A DNA stretch of 34,577 bases from Bacteroidota bacterium (lineage in GTDB: Bacteria; Bacteroidota; Ignavibacteria; Kapaibacteriales; NICIL-2): assembly GCA_019695345.1 (NCBI GenBank), contig JAIBAE010000046.1, forward strand, positions 1-34,577. The letters are read 5' to 3'. The stretch's first letter is position 1. Every line of letters begins with the position of its first letter. Shown one piece after another: positions 1-8,367 of the stretch. The translations under genes and the position numbers were made by a program. The notes beneath the pieces were generated by a model. That model was not told where the DNA came from and did no database searches. It saw nothing but the letters and a program-made list of their open reading frames with translations.

Positions 1-43
1 ATATCGCTAACAAAATTATTCACAGGATTTGTGTGGCTATGCA

Positions 44-96
44 CATAAACGGTGTTTATGATAAAGAAAGCGACAGAATAGTTCCTGTCGCTTTCT
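44..96. terminator. Two adjacent hairpins before the first gene
   Basis: Two perfect inverted repeats follow each other. Positions 44-50 pair with 54-60 (7 bp, 3-nt loop), and 65-76 pair with 85-96 (12 bp, 8-nt loop). The second is strong enough to be a transcription terminator for a gene outside the window. The plus-strand T-tract is absent and the minus-strand one is short (TTTAT), so the direction is unclear. Confidence 0.5.
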
Positions 97-127
97 AAAA
101 ATATCTCTTGTTTTAACCAGAGAAATC

Positions 128-153
128 TGGCGATAGCAAAAAGAAATACCGTA
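128..153 (+). repeat. Intergenic repeat copy J (core end only)
   Basis: An exact core, GCGATAGCAAA, lies at 130-140 and is followed by TACCGTA at 147-153. The same TACCGTA-like tail follows copies A and D. The box module seen in other copies is not recognisable upstream. The core end points at the MFS gene that starts at 185. Confidence 0.6.
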
Positions 154-184
154 TCCATTGCAATGTTGTTTGTTATTTTGTTGT

Positions 185-1501
185 ATGAATACAGAACAAA
201 CATCCAACAAACGCGAGAGAATTGGCTGGTATTTTTACGACTGGGCTAACTCGGCGTATCCGTTAGTTATTAATACCGCAATCTTCCCTATTTATTACGG
301 CGCAATTACAACTAATAATAACAACACGCTTGTGCAGTTGTTTGGTATTACGTTTCAGAACGAGGCATTGTACTCGTTTGCAATTGCGCTGGCGTACGGA
401 CTTGTTTCCATAATTACGCCGCTGCTTTCGGGCGTTGCCGATTACTCCGGTAAAAAGAAAATGTTCTTGCAGATATTCTGTACGTTGGGTTCGCTTAGTT
501 GTGCCGGACTGTTTTTCTTTACGCGCGATAACCTTCCGTTTGGTTTGTTGTGTGTGATACTTTCTACTATTGGCTTTAGTGGCTCGTTGGTGTTTTACAA
601 TGCGTTCCTTCCGGAAATTGCACCGGTAGAAGAACAAGATGCAGTTAGTGCGCGTGGCTTTGCAATGGGCTATGCAGGTTCATCTATCTTGTTAATTACC
701 TGTTTACTACTTGTAATAAAACCCGCACTGTTTGGTATAAACACAACCGGTTTAACCGATGTCGGTATCTTCATGATGCTAGCTCCGTACACGTTTGTAC
801 TTGTTGCTATGTGGTGGCAAGGGTTTGCACAAATTACGTTCAACCGTTTACGTTCGGGAACTGCCCGCCAAGTTAAGGGGTCGTTGTTATCATCTGGCTT
901 CCGCGAGTTGCAACATGTGTGGCAGGAACTTCAGCATCAACCGCAACTCAAGATATTTCTCGGTGCTTTTTTTGTGTACTCTATGGGTGTGCAAACCGTA
1001 ATACTCATGAGCACACTGTTTGGCAAACAAGAAATTCATCTTGCCGATGGACAACTTATTGTTACCGTTCTTATACTCCAGTTTATAGCAATAGCCGGCT
1101 CGTATTTGTTCTCGTGGTTATCAGGCAAAGTTGGTAACATCCGCGCATTACTGATTGCACTTGTTGTTTGGATTGTTGTCTGCCTTAGCGCGTACGTTAT
1201 AACCGATGCTTACTCGTACTACGCGCTTGCTGCATTAGTCGGGTTAGTGTTAGGCGGCATACAATCGTTATCGCGTTCAACGTACTCTAAGTTATTACCC
1301 GCAACGCAAGACCACGCCTCGTACTTCAGCTTCTACGACATCTGCGAGAAAGTTGGAATAGTAATAGGTATGTTTAGTTATGGATGGATTGCCAACATCA
1401 CCGGAAGCACGCGTAACTCTATTGTTGCACTCATTACCTTTTTTATAACCGGTTTTGTAATTCTCTTTCAACTTCGCAAACATAGCGGTAGTAATAAATA
1501 G
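185..1501 (+). CDS. MFS transporter, UMF1/Atg22-like family
   Basis: This is a 438-residue integral membrane protein with about 12 hydrophobic segments. The N-terminal signature (WYFYDWANSAYP, within the first 30 residues) is typical of the UMF1 family of major facilitator transporters, related to fungal vacuolar Atg22. The substrate cannot be told from sequence; family members are proposed to export amino acids or other small solutes. I chose the ATG at 185 because it leads directly into the family N-terminus; an in-frame ATG at 158 would add nine residues rich in Cys and Leu. No Shine-Dalgarno is evident. The gene stands alone, bracketed by inward-facing repeat copies J and F. The fold and family are secure, the transported molecule is not. 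Confidence 0.9.
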   Translation: MNTEQTSNKRERIGWYFYDWANSAYPLVINTAIFPIYYGAITTNNNNTLVQLFGITFQNEALYSFAIALAYGLVSIITPLLSGVADYSGKKKMFLQIFCTLGSLSCAGLFFFTRDNLPFGLLCVILSTIGFSGSLVFYNAFLPEIAPVEEQDAVSARGFAMGYAGSSILLITCLLLVIKPALFGINTTGLTDVGIFMMLAPYTFVLVAMWWQGFAQITFNRLRSGTARQVKGSLLSSGFRELQHVWQELQHQPQLKIFLGAFFVYSMGVQTVILMSTLFGKQEIHLADGQLIVTVLILQFIAIAGSYLFSWLSGKVGNIRALLIALVVWIVVCLSAYVITDAYSYYALAALVGLVLGGIQSLSRSTYSKLLPATQDHASYFSFYDICEKVGIVIGMFSYGWIANITGSTRNSIVALITFFITGFVILFQLRKHSGSNK

Positions 1502-1503
1502 TT

Positions 1504-1569
1504 TTTGCTAACGCCGGACGGCGCCGCATGTTGTTGTAATCAACACACCATCATCTGCCGAAGAGAACC
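1504..1569 (-). repeat. Intergenic repeat copy F
   Basis: The core at 1504-1514 is TTTGCTAACGC, one mismatch from the inverted consensus, and starts two bases after the MFS stop codon. The box (on minus, GGTTCTCTTCGGCA) is at 1556-1569. The box TTCTCT starts 53 nt from the core, as in the other copies. GCCG (1557-1560) can pair with CGGC (1519-1522). Confidence 0.65.
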
Positions 1570-1591
1570 TTTGGCTTATTCTTTCACCTCT

Positions 1592-1633
1592 TTCCCCCTT
1601 TCAAAAATGGGGATGTCCGCAGGACAGGGGGAA
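1592..1633. repeat. G/C-run palindromic intergenic repeat
   Basis: An imperfect palindrome has outer arms TTCCCCC (1592-1598) and GGGGGAA (1627-1633). Inside it is a perfect small hairpin, TGTCC-GCA-GGACA (1614-1626). It looks like a short repetitive palindrome rather than a gene. It could help insulate the convergent MFS and purM genes. Confidence 0.45.
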
Positions 1634-1647
1634 TAAAAACACCTTAA

Positions 1648-1674
1648 ACAAAAACCGCCGGACGTGCCGGCGGT
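1648..1674 (-). terminator. Intrinsic terminator of purM
   Basis: A perfect 8-bp GC-rich stem, ACCGCCGG (1654-1661) with CCGGCGGT (1667-1674), has a 5-nt loop. On the minus strand it is followed by a T-rich tract (TTTTGTTT). It lies 29 nt past the purM stop codon, so it is a textbook Rho-independent terminator for that gene. Confidence 0.85.
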
Positions 1675-1702
1675 GTGAACTACAATAATCTTTTCAACTA
1701 TA

Positions 1703-2692
1703 TCACTCTTTCCCAATTCTCCCCATTACCACCGGGTGCTCGCTTGCAGTTTGGCGGAGAACTTCATCAACGTGTTCTTGTTTACAAACTATAATCAATC
1801 CAATACCCAGATTAAATACGTGGCGCATTTCTTCTTCTGCAATTGCGCCTGCCTGCTGAATCAACTTAAATATCGGCAACCACTCCCACGAGTTCCAATC
1901 AATATCTAACGTTAAACCATCGGGCAATACACGCGATGTATTACCAACAATACCGCCGCCTGTTATATGCGATAACGCCAATACTTTGTCTGACTCCAAC
2001 AATGGCTTACACACGTTAAGGTATGAGCGGTGTACGGCAAGTAAACTCTCGCCAACGGTTGTTCCAAGTTCATCTACATGTTGTGTTGCGCTGTATGTTG
2101 GGAACAACACTTTCCGCGCTAACGAGAAACCATTCGTATGTAATCCTGTAGAGCGTAAGCCAATCAATACATCGCCTTCCTGGATTTTCTTTCCATCCAA
2201 TACTTTCGATTTCTCCACAACACCAACAATGGTGCCTGCCATATCGTATTCACCTTGGCTATACATCGAAGGCATTTCGGCAGTTTCGCCGCCAATTAAG
2301 GCACAACCGTTTTCGCCACACGCTTTTACCAACCCGCTAATTACTTGCTCGCCAACTGCGGGGTCTAGCTTGCCCGTTGCAAAGTAATCTAAAAAGAACA
2401 ACGGGTACGCGCCACACGCCAGAATATCATTTACGCAGTGGTTAACTAAGTCCTGACCAACCGTATCGTGTTTATCCATCATAAATGCAACTTTAAGCTT
2501 AGTACCAACGCCATCGGTACTGCTAACAAGCACCGGATGATTATACTCCGGAAACTTTGCATCATACAATGCACCAAACAATCCAATATCGGCTAACACA
2601 TTATTATTAAACGTAGAACGAACTAACGGTTTGATACGCTTTACAAGGTTATCCCCTGCTTCAATATCAACACCGGCTGATTTATAATCCAT
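1703..2692 (-). CDS. purM: Phosphoribosylformylglycinamidine cyclo-ligase (AIR synthetase)
   Basis: PurM carries out the ATP-dependent ring closure of FGAM to aminoimidazole ribonucleotide, the fifth step of de novo purine synthesis, in the cytosol. The 329-residue protein has the family motifs SSTDGVGTKLK (residues 57-67), DLVNHCVNDILACGAYP (81-97), a GGETAEMP segment near residue 135 and HITGGGI in the C-terminal half. The open frame continues upstream to 2818. The ATG at 2692 is chosen because MDYKSAGVDI is the normal start of the family and the 42 residues before it look non-coding and overlap a terminator hairpin. The gene has its own terminator and is separated from the lipoprotein gene by another, so it probably has its own promoter in 2693-2788. 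purN is elsewhere (16270-16893). Confidence 0.96.
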   Translation of the reverse strand: MDYKSAGVDIEAGDNLVKRIKPLVRSTFNNNVLADIGLFGALYDAKFPEYNHPVLVSSTDGVGTKLKVAFMMDKHDTVGQDLVNHCVNDILACGAYPLFFLDYFATGKLDPAVGEQVISGLVKACGENGCALIGGETAEMPSMYSQGEYDMAGTIVGVVEKSKVLDGKKIQEGDVLIGLRSTGLHTNGFSLARKVLFPTYSATQHVDELGTTVGESLLAVHRSYLNVCKPLLESDKVLALSHITGGGIVGNTSRVLPDGLTLDIDWNSWEWLPIFKLIQQAGAIAEEEMRHVFNLGIGLIIVCKQEHVDEVLRQTASEHPVVMGRIGKE

Positions 2693-2788
2693 GATGAGTT
2701 CTAAAAAGGTAAGAATAAACGTCTGCAAAAATAGGACAATGCCGCAAAACCATGCCGCACCTTTTTCCCACAACGCCGGGTTGGGGTA

Positions 2789-2830
2789 TAAAAAAAGAGT
2801 TACCGCATATCTAAACACAGTAACTCTTTT
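2789..2830 (-). terminator. Intrinsic terminator of the lipoprotein gene
   Basis: A perfect 11-bp stem pairs AAAAGAGTTAC (2793-2803) with GTAACTCTTTT (2820-2830). Read on minus it runs straight into a T-tract. It lies about 20 nt past the lipoprotein stop codon and isolates purM from upstream transcription. Confidence 0.85.
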
Positions 2831-2850
2831 ACTATAACAAAGTGTAATAC

Positions 2851-3555
2851 TTACTTCTTAACCGCCTTCACCGCAACTTTAATATAATTATCAATATCGC
2901 TTTTGTTCTTGGTGTCGGTTGGGTCTAACACACCCGAAGTACCTTTAAAAACAATTAATGGTTGGAATTGCAACACAATATTACCTGTTCCGCCACTTGC
3001 AACGGAAATTGCTGTTTGTAAATCTAACGAAAGATTAGAGTTAACATCCGAATTATACACAAACGCCTTTTCTACGCCACCTTTGTAACTTGTTCCTTCC
3101 AAAATTACGCTGTATCGGTTGGTTGTAACAAACGGAGCAAAGTTCGCATCGGTTAAATACTGTTCCACTTCCGAAGAACTGAACTTATGTAATTCGTACT
3201 TAATATTTTGGTACGACCCCGCCGGAATCTCTGCCGATGTAATTACCGTTGTGCTCCCGGCTTTGGCATCCAACAAAAACGGACCCGCTTTTACCGTAGA
3301 AGACCCACCAGATGTATCTTGCGATGATTTATGTAAAATCAAACGGCTTAACAACATTCTCACGCGAGTAATCTTCACCGAATCCACGGTACTGCCTGCT
3401 TGTACGCTATTCCCTTTTTGCTGTGCCGGTGCAGAAACAACCGGATTTGTAATCTCTGCACTAAACTGCATGGTGGTAGATGTAGAAGTACTATCGCTAC
3501 AACTTTGCAACAAAAGCAATGCACTTGCACACACAACAACAAACAATGTTTTCAT
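2851..3555 (-). CDS. Putative lipoprotein, DUF4382-like
   Basis: This 234-residue exported lipoprotein has an N-terminal signal with a lipobox (LLLLQSC, Cys at about residue 19) followed by a Ser/Thr-rich linker. The rest looks like one beta-rich domain. A segment predicted to pack as strands (VDSVKITRVRMLLSRLIL) and the later YQNIKYELHKF stretch recall DUF4382-type lipoproteins, but that assignment is from memory of the pattern. A strong Shine-Dalgarno, AAGGAGT (3561-3567), supports the ATG at 3555. The gene has its own terminator downstream and repeat copy A upstream, so it is probably a single-gene unit. Function unknown. The sequence after the lipobox (Ser-Asp) does not settle inner versus outer membrane placement. 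Confidence 0.8.
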   Translation of the reverse strand: MKTLFVVVCASALLLLQSCSDSTSTSTTMQFSAEITNPVVSAPAQQKGNSVQAGSTVDSVKITRVRMLLSRLILHKSSQDTSGGSSTVKAGPFLLDAKAGSTTVITSAEIPAGSYQNIKYELHKFSSSEVEQYLTDANFAPFVTTNRYSVILEGTSYKGGVEKAFVYNSDVNSNLSLDLQTAISVASGGTGNIVLQFQPLIVFKGTSGVLDPTDTKNKSDIDNYIKVAVKAVKK

Positions 3556-3618
3556 CTATAACTCCTTATGGTATTGATAACAACGTGTACTTGGTACAAA
3601 TGTACAAACAAATTGGGG

Positions 3619-3771
3619 TTCCCCGCCTCTGCCGAAGCAACCGTGCCAGCGCGGCAACCCGGTCCGAGCCAACCGTTGTGCGGCGCGGGGGAAAATTCTC
3701 TCCGGCAAGTGGTTGGTTGGGTTGGTGGAAATGGTGCGGTGCCGTCATGCGATAGCAAAAAATACTACCGT
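3619..3771 (+). repeat. Intergenic repeat copy A (long form)
   Basis: The left end, TTCCCCGCCTCTGCCGAAGC (3619-3638), is shared exactly with copy B. It is followed by a shared stretch with CGGCAACCC and GTCCGAGCCAA. Then come the box TTCTCTCCGGCA (3696-3707) and the exact core GCGATAGCAAA (3749-3759). CGGCA (3703-3707) can pair with TGCCG (3740-3744). The tail CTACCGTAC (3765-3773) runs into the end of the glycosyltransferase gene and is also present after copy D. Confidence 0.85.
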
Positions 3772-4577
3772 ACAGGTTCCCATTCTTTGCTGATGCTTTT
3801 GTTAAGGAAGAGCGCGCCAAGCCAGTTCATAAACCAGCTCCACAAAATACGTGCATACCCAAACTTTCGATACCGTCGTGGGGATTCGTACACCAGAAGT
3901 TCGTTGGCAATGGCAATGCGGTGATGCTTTGCAATACGGTTGAATAAATCGAAGTCCTCGCCTGCGGCAAGTTCGTTTTTATAACCGCCCACTTGCTTAA
4001 ATACTGCGTTGCGTATAATCTGGCATTCGCCGCGCCCAACGCCAAAGCCCATCATACTTATTAGCTTTAAATAGTTGTTGAAGAAGTTGTGGAAGATAAC
4101 GTCGCTCCATTTGCGCTCAGATGGCGTTACCTCTACGGGGCTTGCCATTGCGCCGTAGTTGGCGTATTTACCCTTACTGTGTACCCAATCTTGCACAAAG
4201 GTAAAAAACACTTTTGGCTCGGCGGGAATTGTATCGCCGTTTATAAACACCAAACATTTTCCGCGTGCTTGTAGTGCGCCTTGGTTTCTTCCTTCGCTAA
4301 TAGTTTGCCGTCGGTTTTCTTTGTGTTGTACAATTACATCGGCGTATTCTTGTGCAATGCCAATGGTGGAATCTGTACTACCGCCATCGCTAACAATAAG
4401 TTCTATTTCAAACTCAGCACATAACTCCGGTGTAAATACTCCTAAGGTTCTGCGAACTATTTTTTCTTCCTGTAATACAGGTACAACAACACTGATAGCC
4501 GGTTGTTTGGTACTACGTGGATTTGCAGTATGCCACACTTCGATATGCGTGTTTTGTATGTGCAATGGTTGTGGCAT
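3765..4577 (-). CDS. Family 2 glycosyltransferase (GT-A fold)
   Basis: This 270-residue protein probably transfers a sugar from a nucleotide- or lipid-linked donor at the cytoplasmic face of the membrane. Visible GT2 features are the SVVVPVLQEE strand (residues 29-38), SDGGSTDST (63-71), a donor/metal site FINGDT (111-116, in the DxD position) and GGYKNELAAGEDFDLFNR (197-214) with the acceptor-side ED. A hydrophobic C-terminal stretch (about 244-258) may anchor it to the membrane. The start codon overlaps the stop of the upstream DUF2279-like gene by one base (TAATG), indicating translational coupling. The last codons, reading V-R-stop, coincide with the CTACCGTAC tail of repeat A. Acceptor and pathway unknown. 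Confidence 0.88.
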   Translation of the reverse strand: MPQPLHIQNTHIEVWHTANPRSTKQPAISVVVPVLQEEKIVRRTLGVFTPELCAEFEIELIVSDGGSTDSTIGIAQEYADVIVQHKENRRQTISEGRNQGALQARGKCLVFINGDTIPAEPKVFFTFVQDWVHSKGKYANYGAMASPVEVTPSERKWSDVIFHNFFNNYLKLISMMGFGVGRGECQIIRNAVFKQVGGYKNELAAGEDFDLFNRIAKHHRIAIANELLVYESPRRYRKFGYARILWSWFMNWLGALFLNKSISKEWEPVR

Positions 4578-5989
4578 TAAAACTTGAATGAACCGATTCT
4601 GATTTTAAATGGATACAACAGATTAAAACGCGTCATGCCGCTCTCGCCAAACTCTAACGCAGGCGATGGAAACTTAAAGTAATTACACGATTGCTTTAAC
4701 CAGTTTAAGATGTTTCCTAAATTACCGCCAACGCATTTGCTGAAGTCCGGTAACATTTCTACTAAATCGTAATCGAGCGCAATAATCAGCTTGCGGTCTT
4801 GCAAGTAGTTTTTGGGGTCTATCCATCCTAAGTTTCGTGCGGCATAGCCAACATCAAGGGTAATCCACTTTGGCCAATACTCTTTCCAACCTTCGGGCAA
4901 CAGGTTGTGCATTTTCATAGAAAGGAAAAACGTTGAGGAAGAATAGTCGTCGTTAAAGTTATCTGCTTCGTGCATGGTGTGGTAATCTGTAAGGCGGCGG
5001 TGTTCGCCAATAAGGTTCGATGGCATGTAAATCCACTTGGGCGTGAAGTTCTGCAACACAGGCACATAACTTTGCAACAGATGATAGGTTGCCCCGGTAA
5101 CGTTCCAATAAAAATCGGATGGACTGAACGACCATCCGGTTGCAAAGCCATCTTCGGCTTCTATGTACCCCATGTACATAATACCCATCAATGTTCCCCA
5201 CACTCGTGCAGGTTGGTAACTTACTCCGGAACTTTGCAGTATCTCGCTTGCGTAGTAACTCATTATGTAACCACCAAAGAAGTGACCACATTTATCTACA
5301 TGTAATGCGTAATCACCGTCTTCTGCAACATGAAATCTATCAGAGCGTTGATTCCATAACGTCTGCTTTTGGTACACATGTAAACCCCATATTGCGCCGG
5401 CATACAAGCCGCCGGTTAATATCATTGGTATTGGTTTGATTTTACTAAACCGCAATGGTGCAGAACCATCCATTGTGTACCGCAGATGTTGAGCATACTG
5501 AAATTCATCTTCCGATAACGTATCAGAGATTGCATCTGAAGTTGGTACAGGTGTAATCTGAGCATCAACAATAATATTTTCTATTGGGTTACTTGCGTAG
5601 GGAACATGTTGTGAGGTAGGCACAAAAAAAAACTCGCTTTGAAAATCAGAAGCGAGTGGAAGATCGCGAGTTGAAATCGAAATTTCGTTAAACACAGAAT
5701 GTGCTTTATAACTCGTTGCCGGTGCAAAGTATGTTGCGCAATCCTGCCCCCAAGCATAGCACTGTATAATGCTAATGAATTGCATAAGCATACCTACAAC
5801 CAAATATCTATCAGATGTTAGCAACCGACGCCCGGAGGTAAATCGTGTGGAAGCTTTACCTACGAATGCATTACGCAATATTACGAGCAATCGGTTGGTA
5901 ACAGCCGAGAGATGATGCATAACTACAAGAGTTATACTATCAAGTTTGGTTGTTACCAACAATTTTGTGCAAATATAAAAACTCATCAT
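4577..5989 (-). CDS. DUF2279/YfiM-like exported protein
   Basis: The protein has up to 470 residues. A C-terminal domain carries the YfiM/DUF2279 pattern: HVDKCGHFFGGYIMSYYASE (residues 230-249), then an acidic EAEDGF (277-282) and FSPSDFYWNVTGA (288-300). The first 60 residues look unlike coding sequence, and a plausible signal peptide begins only around residues 60-80 (hydrophobic run ending near YAWGQDCA). The true start may therefore be an internal Met (about residue 67 or 69). However, the ATG at 5989 overlaps the AtuA stop as ATGA, the usual coupling geometry, so the start is unresolved. Family members are predicted envelope proteins of unknown function. Its place between AtuA-like and GT2 genes suggests an envelope or lipid role, which is inference. 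Confidence 0.72.
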   Translation of the reverse strand: MMSFYICTKLLVTTKLDSITLVVMHHLSAVTNRLLVILRNAFVGKASTRFTSGRRLLTSDRYLVVGMLMQFISIIQCYAWGQDCATYFAPATSYKAHSVFNEISISTRDLPLASDFQSEFFFVPTSQHVPYASNPIENIIVDAQITPVPTSDAISDTLSEDEFQYAQHLRYTMDGSAPLRFSKIKPIPMILTGGLYAGAIWGLHVYQKQTLWNQRSDRFHVAEDGDYALHVDKCGHFFGGYIMSYYASEILQSSGVSYQPARVWGTLMGIMYMGYIEAEDGFATGWSFSPSDFYWNVTGATYHLLQSYVPVLQNFTPKWIYMPSNLIGEHRRLTDYHTMHEADNFNDDYSSSTFFLSMKMHNLLPEGWKEYWPKWITLDVGYAARNLGWIDPKNYLQDRKLIIALDYDLVEMLPDFSKCVGGNLGNILNWLKQSCNYFKFPSPALEFGESGMTRFNLLYPFKIRIGSFKF

Positions 5990-7344
5990 ACTTCTTCAAC
6001 TACAACTTTGTAGTTTACTGTTTCTTTTTTTAACAATGCCGGAAAATAGGCAACTACTTCGCTTGGTTTTGGGCGACCGCCTGCAAAGCCAGTAACACCC
6101 GGAGGTCCGGTTAAGATTAACGGTGCAATCTCTTTACCAAATCGTTCAACCGATTTGTAATCACGTGAGCGAACACCAATACGCATCATAACCTCGTTAG
6201 GTTCAATAGCTTTAGCAAGCGGTCCGTGGCATGCGTTCATACCAACAAACTCTGTGCGTATTTCATCGAACTGTAAGCCTAGTTGTTCTAACCGTTGGCG
6301 TAATATTTTATCGCCATGTTGTGCACGTACCAATGCTTCGGGTGCAGAATACGTTAACGAACTAAATGCGACATAACCATCTGCATAACTTGCACTTACT
6401 TTATAAAATGGAGTTGCAGGTTTGCCTTTAATTCCAAACACTCGTACTCGGTTGTTCCCTTCATCTTTTAATTGGATTGATGAGAAATCGGCAACACAAT
6501 CTGGTGTGATGTATTCTTCCGGATTACCAATTTCGTATAACAACTGTTCACTAACTGTTTCACGTGTTACTGCTCCGCCGGTGCCTTCGTGTTTGGTTAC
6601 GATAAATGAGCCATCGGGGTATGCTTGTATAATTGGGAAGCCAATGTTAGCCATATCCGGTAACGATTTCCAATCTCCTAAAAAGTTTCCGCCGCTTGCC
6701 TGAGCGCCACATTCATTAATATGTCCGGCAACGGTACCCGCAGCAATCTTATCCCAATCTTCCATACTCCATCCAAACTCATGAATCATTGGTGCAAGCG
6801 TTAAGCCGGTATCGGTAACACGTCCGGTTAATATTATGTTTGCACCTTGTTTCAACGCTTCTACAACGCCTGCTGCACCCAAATACACATTTGCCGAAAG
6901 TAGTTTATCTTTTACCTCGGCAATAGGTGTTCCGTCTTCCATGTTACGCATCTCATTGCCTTCGGCAATCAGTTCATCCATTCGCGGAAGAATATTATCG
7001 CCGGTAACAATTCCAACTTTTACTCCTTTTATACCAAGTTTCCTTGCTACCTCAAACACGGCATCGCGAGCGGCTTCGGGGTTAACACCGCCACCATTGG
7101 TTATCATAACAATGTTACGCTCCATTAAGTACGGCAGAACTTCTTCAACGGTACTAATTAAATCCTTGGCGTATCCTAAAGCTGGATTTTTAAGTTTTTG
7201 CTTTTGCAAAATGGACATTGTTACTTCTGCAAGGTAATCAAGCATAAGGTAATCAACTTGTCCCTTACTTACTTGTGCCAAAGGGGCAGAAAGTAAATCT
7301 CCCCAAAATCCCTGACCCGATGCAATTCTAATTGATTGTTTCAT
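5986..7344 (-). CDS. AtuA-family protein (DUF1446)
   Basis: This 452-residue, probably cytosolic protein matches the DUF1446/AtuA N-terminal family along its length. Motifs include IASGQGFWGD at the start, TNGGGVNPEAARD, ILTGRVTDTG, AGHINECGAQASGGNF and a Gly/Pro-rich PPGVTGFAGGRPKPSEV close to the C-terminus. AtuA is needed for acyclic terpene (citronellol/geraniol) use in Pseudomonas, but its biochemical activity is not established and most homologues lie in unrelated contexts. No other atu genes (for example a geranyl-CoA carboxylase) are nearby, so terpene catabolism should not be assumed. It overlaps the next gene as ATGA and follows the membrane-protein gene by 31 nt, so it belongs to a four-gene operon. 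Confidence 0.88.
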   Translation of the reverse strand: MKQSIRIASGQGFWGDLLSAPLAQVSKGQVDYLMLDYLAEVTMSILQKQKLKNPALGYAKDLISTVEEVLPYLMERNIVMITNGGGVNPEAARDAVFEVARKLGIKGVKVGIVTGDNILPRMDELIAEGNEMRNMEDGTPIAEVKDKLLSANVYLGAAGVVEALKQGANIILTGRVTDTGLTLAPMIHEFGWSMEDWDKIAAGTVAGHINECGAQASGGNFLGDWKSLPDMANIGFPIIQAYPDGSFIVTKHEGTGGAVTRETVSEQLLYEIGNPEEYITPDCVADFSSIQLKDEGNNRVRVFGIKGKPATPFYKVSASYADGYVAFSSLTYSAPEALVRAQHGDKILRQRLEQLGLQFDEIRTEFVGMNACHGPLAKAIEPNEVMMRIGVRSRDYKSVERFGKEIAPLILTGPPGVTGFAGGRPKPSEVVAYFPALLKKETVNYKVVVEEV

Positions 7345-7375
7345 GATAATGCGTTAGAATACGTGATAGTATAAA

Positions 7376-7957
7376 TTATTTTTCAATTTCAACAATGCAG
7401 TGTGTATATCCATTAATAGTGTTCAACAGTTTGTCTAACCCCTTACCGGAAACTCTACACACAGTAAAGACATCTACAGAATCGGTATAAAACAGTACAA
7501 CACACCATAACGATTCGCGCTGTACATGTATCTTGGTAATATCTTCAAACGGAATATCGGCAACGTCCTCGGTTAACATTCGCCGTATTATAATCCCACC
7601 TGTACGCACGGATGTTCGTTGCCAGTATGCCCTTAGATACAACTGAACTGCACTAACTATACAAACCGCCGGAATAACAAAATAAATCAGCCCCGGAACA
7701 GTGTTATGTACATCAGCATAATACACATCTTTTGTACTGATTATTATGGCAACAAAGATACTGAAAAACAAAAACAACACAGTAATTACAACAAACACGC
7801 GGGGGTCGAACAATAAATATCGCTCCTCGCCAAGCGAAATCGTTTTTATATATTGGTTGTCGATAATTTGCCGATACGCCAACGCACCAAATGCCAGCAC
7901 TGCATACACAAATGCCACATACATACCGCTCACTACATATTGCCAGAATAAACTCAT
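7376..7957 (-). CDS. Membrane protein with probable PH-like C-terminal domain
   Basis: This 193-residue protein has three clear hydrophobic segments (about residues 6-27, 54-73 and 88-108). A soluble C-terminal part of about 80 residues follows, with alternating short strands (GGIIIRR, DIPFEDITKIHV, VVLFYTDSVDVFTV) ending in a helix. That pattern resembles bacterial PH-like membrane proteins, where a DIPxxxI segment is common, but I cannot confirm the family. It is the first gene of the minus-strand operon that continues with AtuA, the DUF2279-like protein and GT2, and repeat copy C lies just before its start. Function unknown. Confidence 0.7.
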   Translation of the reverse strand: MSLFWQYVVSGMYVAFVYAVLAFGALAYRQIIDNQYIKTISLGEERYLLFDPRVFVVITVLFLFFSIFVAIIISTKDVYYADVHNTVPGLIYFVIPAVCIVSAVQLYLRAYWQRTSVRTGGIIIRRMLTEDVADIPFEDITKIHVQRESLWCVVLFYTDSVDVFTVCRVSGKGLDKLLNTINGYTHCIVEIEK

Positions 7958-8367
7958 GCTGTTATGTACACAGTTATAATTATCTGCTATCGCCCGACGG
8001 CACCAAACCTTAGTTAAGCTACATCCTTACTCTGCCGGATTGAGCCTTGGATTACAGTTCATCACGTTTATACGATAACCCTGAATTTGGAAGTACATTG
8101 TTTTGTTCTGCAGTAACAAGGTGCGGCGCTTTATACCCGTTGGGTGCGGTCTGCGTAAGCAGAAAACATAGAACAACATACAAACAGTAAGAACTAAATA
8201 GCGTTAACAAATGTTCCTTGGTGGAATAAAACATCATAAGATTATGACAGAACTAATATAAAATATTTGCTCTATCGGAAAAATATGATAATTTTCGGAG
8301 AATGCTACAATTCTCTCTTGTTGTTATACCATATACTCTATCACTTGGATAAGGTAATCTTTACTGC
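7958..8367. other. Divergent intergenic region
   Basis: This 410-nt gap separates the divergent membrane-protein and RodZ-like genes and must hold promoters for both. It contains repeat copy C (7983-8050). An open frame on minus at 8052-8237 (61 codons) has a hydrophobic N-terminal stretch like a signal peptide, but it has no homologue I recognise and no strong ribosome site, so I do not call it a gene. A small hairpin (GAGAAT 8298-8303 with ATTCTC 8310-8315) precedes the RodZ-like gene. Confidence 0.5.
7983..8050 (-). repeat. Intergenic repeat copy C
   Basis: The core at 7983-7993 (TCTGCTATCGC) has one mismatch to the inverted consensus. The degenerate box (plus strand TGCCGGATTGAGCC) is at 8033-8046. 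Core-to-box spacing is about 51 nt. CGGCA (7998-8002) can pair with TGCCG (8033-8037). The core points left, towards the operon 3765-7957, opposite copy A at the operon's other end. Confidence 0.7.

Noticed and set aside
2693-2818. 42-residue N-terminal extension of PurM
   Set aside because: It overlaps the terminator of the lipoprotein gene, is unlike any PurM start, and the ATG at 2692 begins with the conserved family sequence.
8052-8237. 61-codon minus-strand frame with a signal-peptide-like start
   Set aside because: It lies in a repeat-containing divergent intergenic region, has no strong ribosome site, and I recognise no homologue. A hydrophobic stretch alone is weak evidence.
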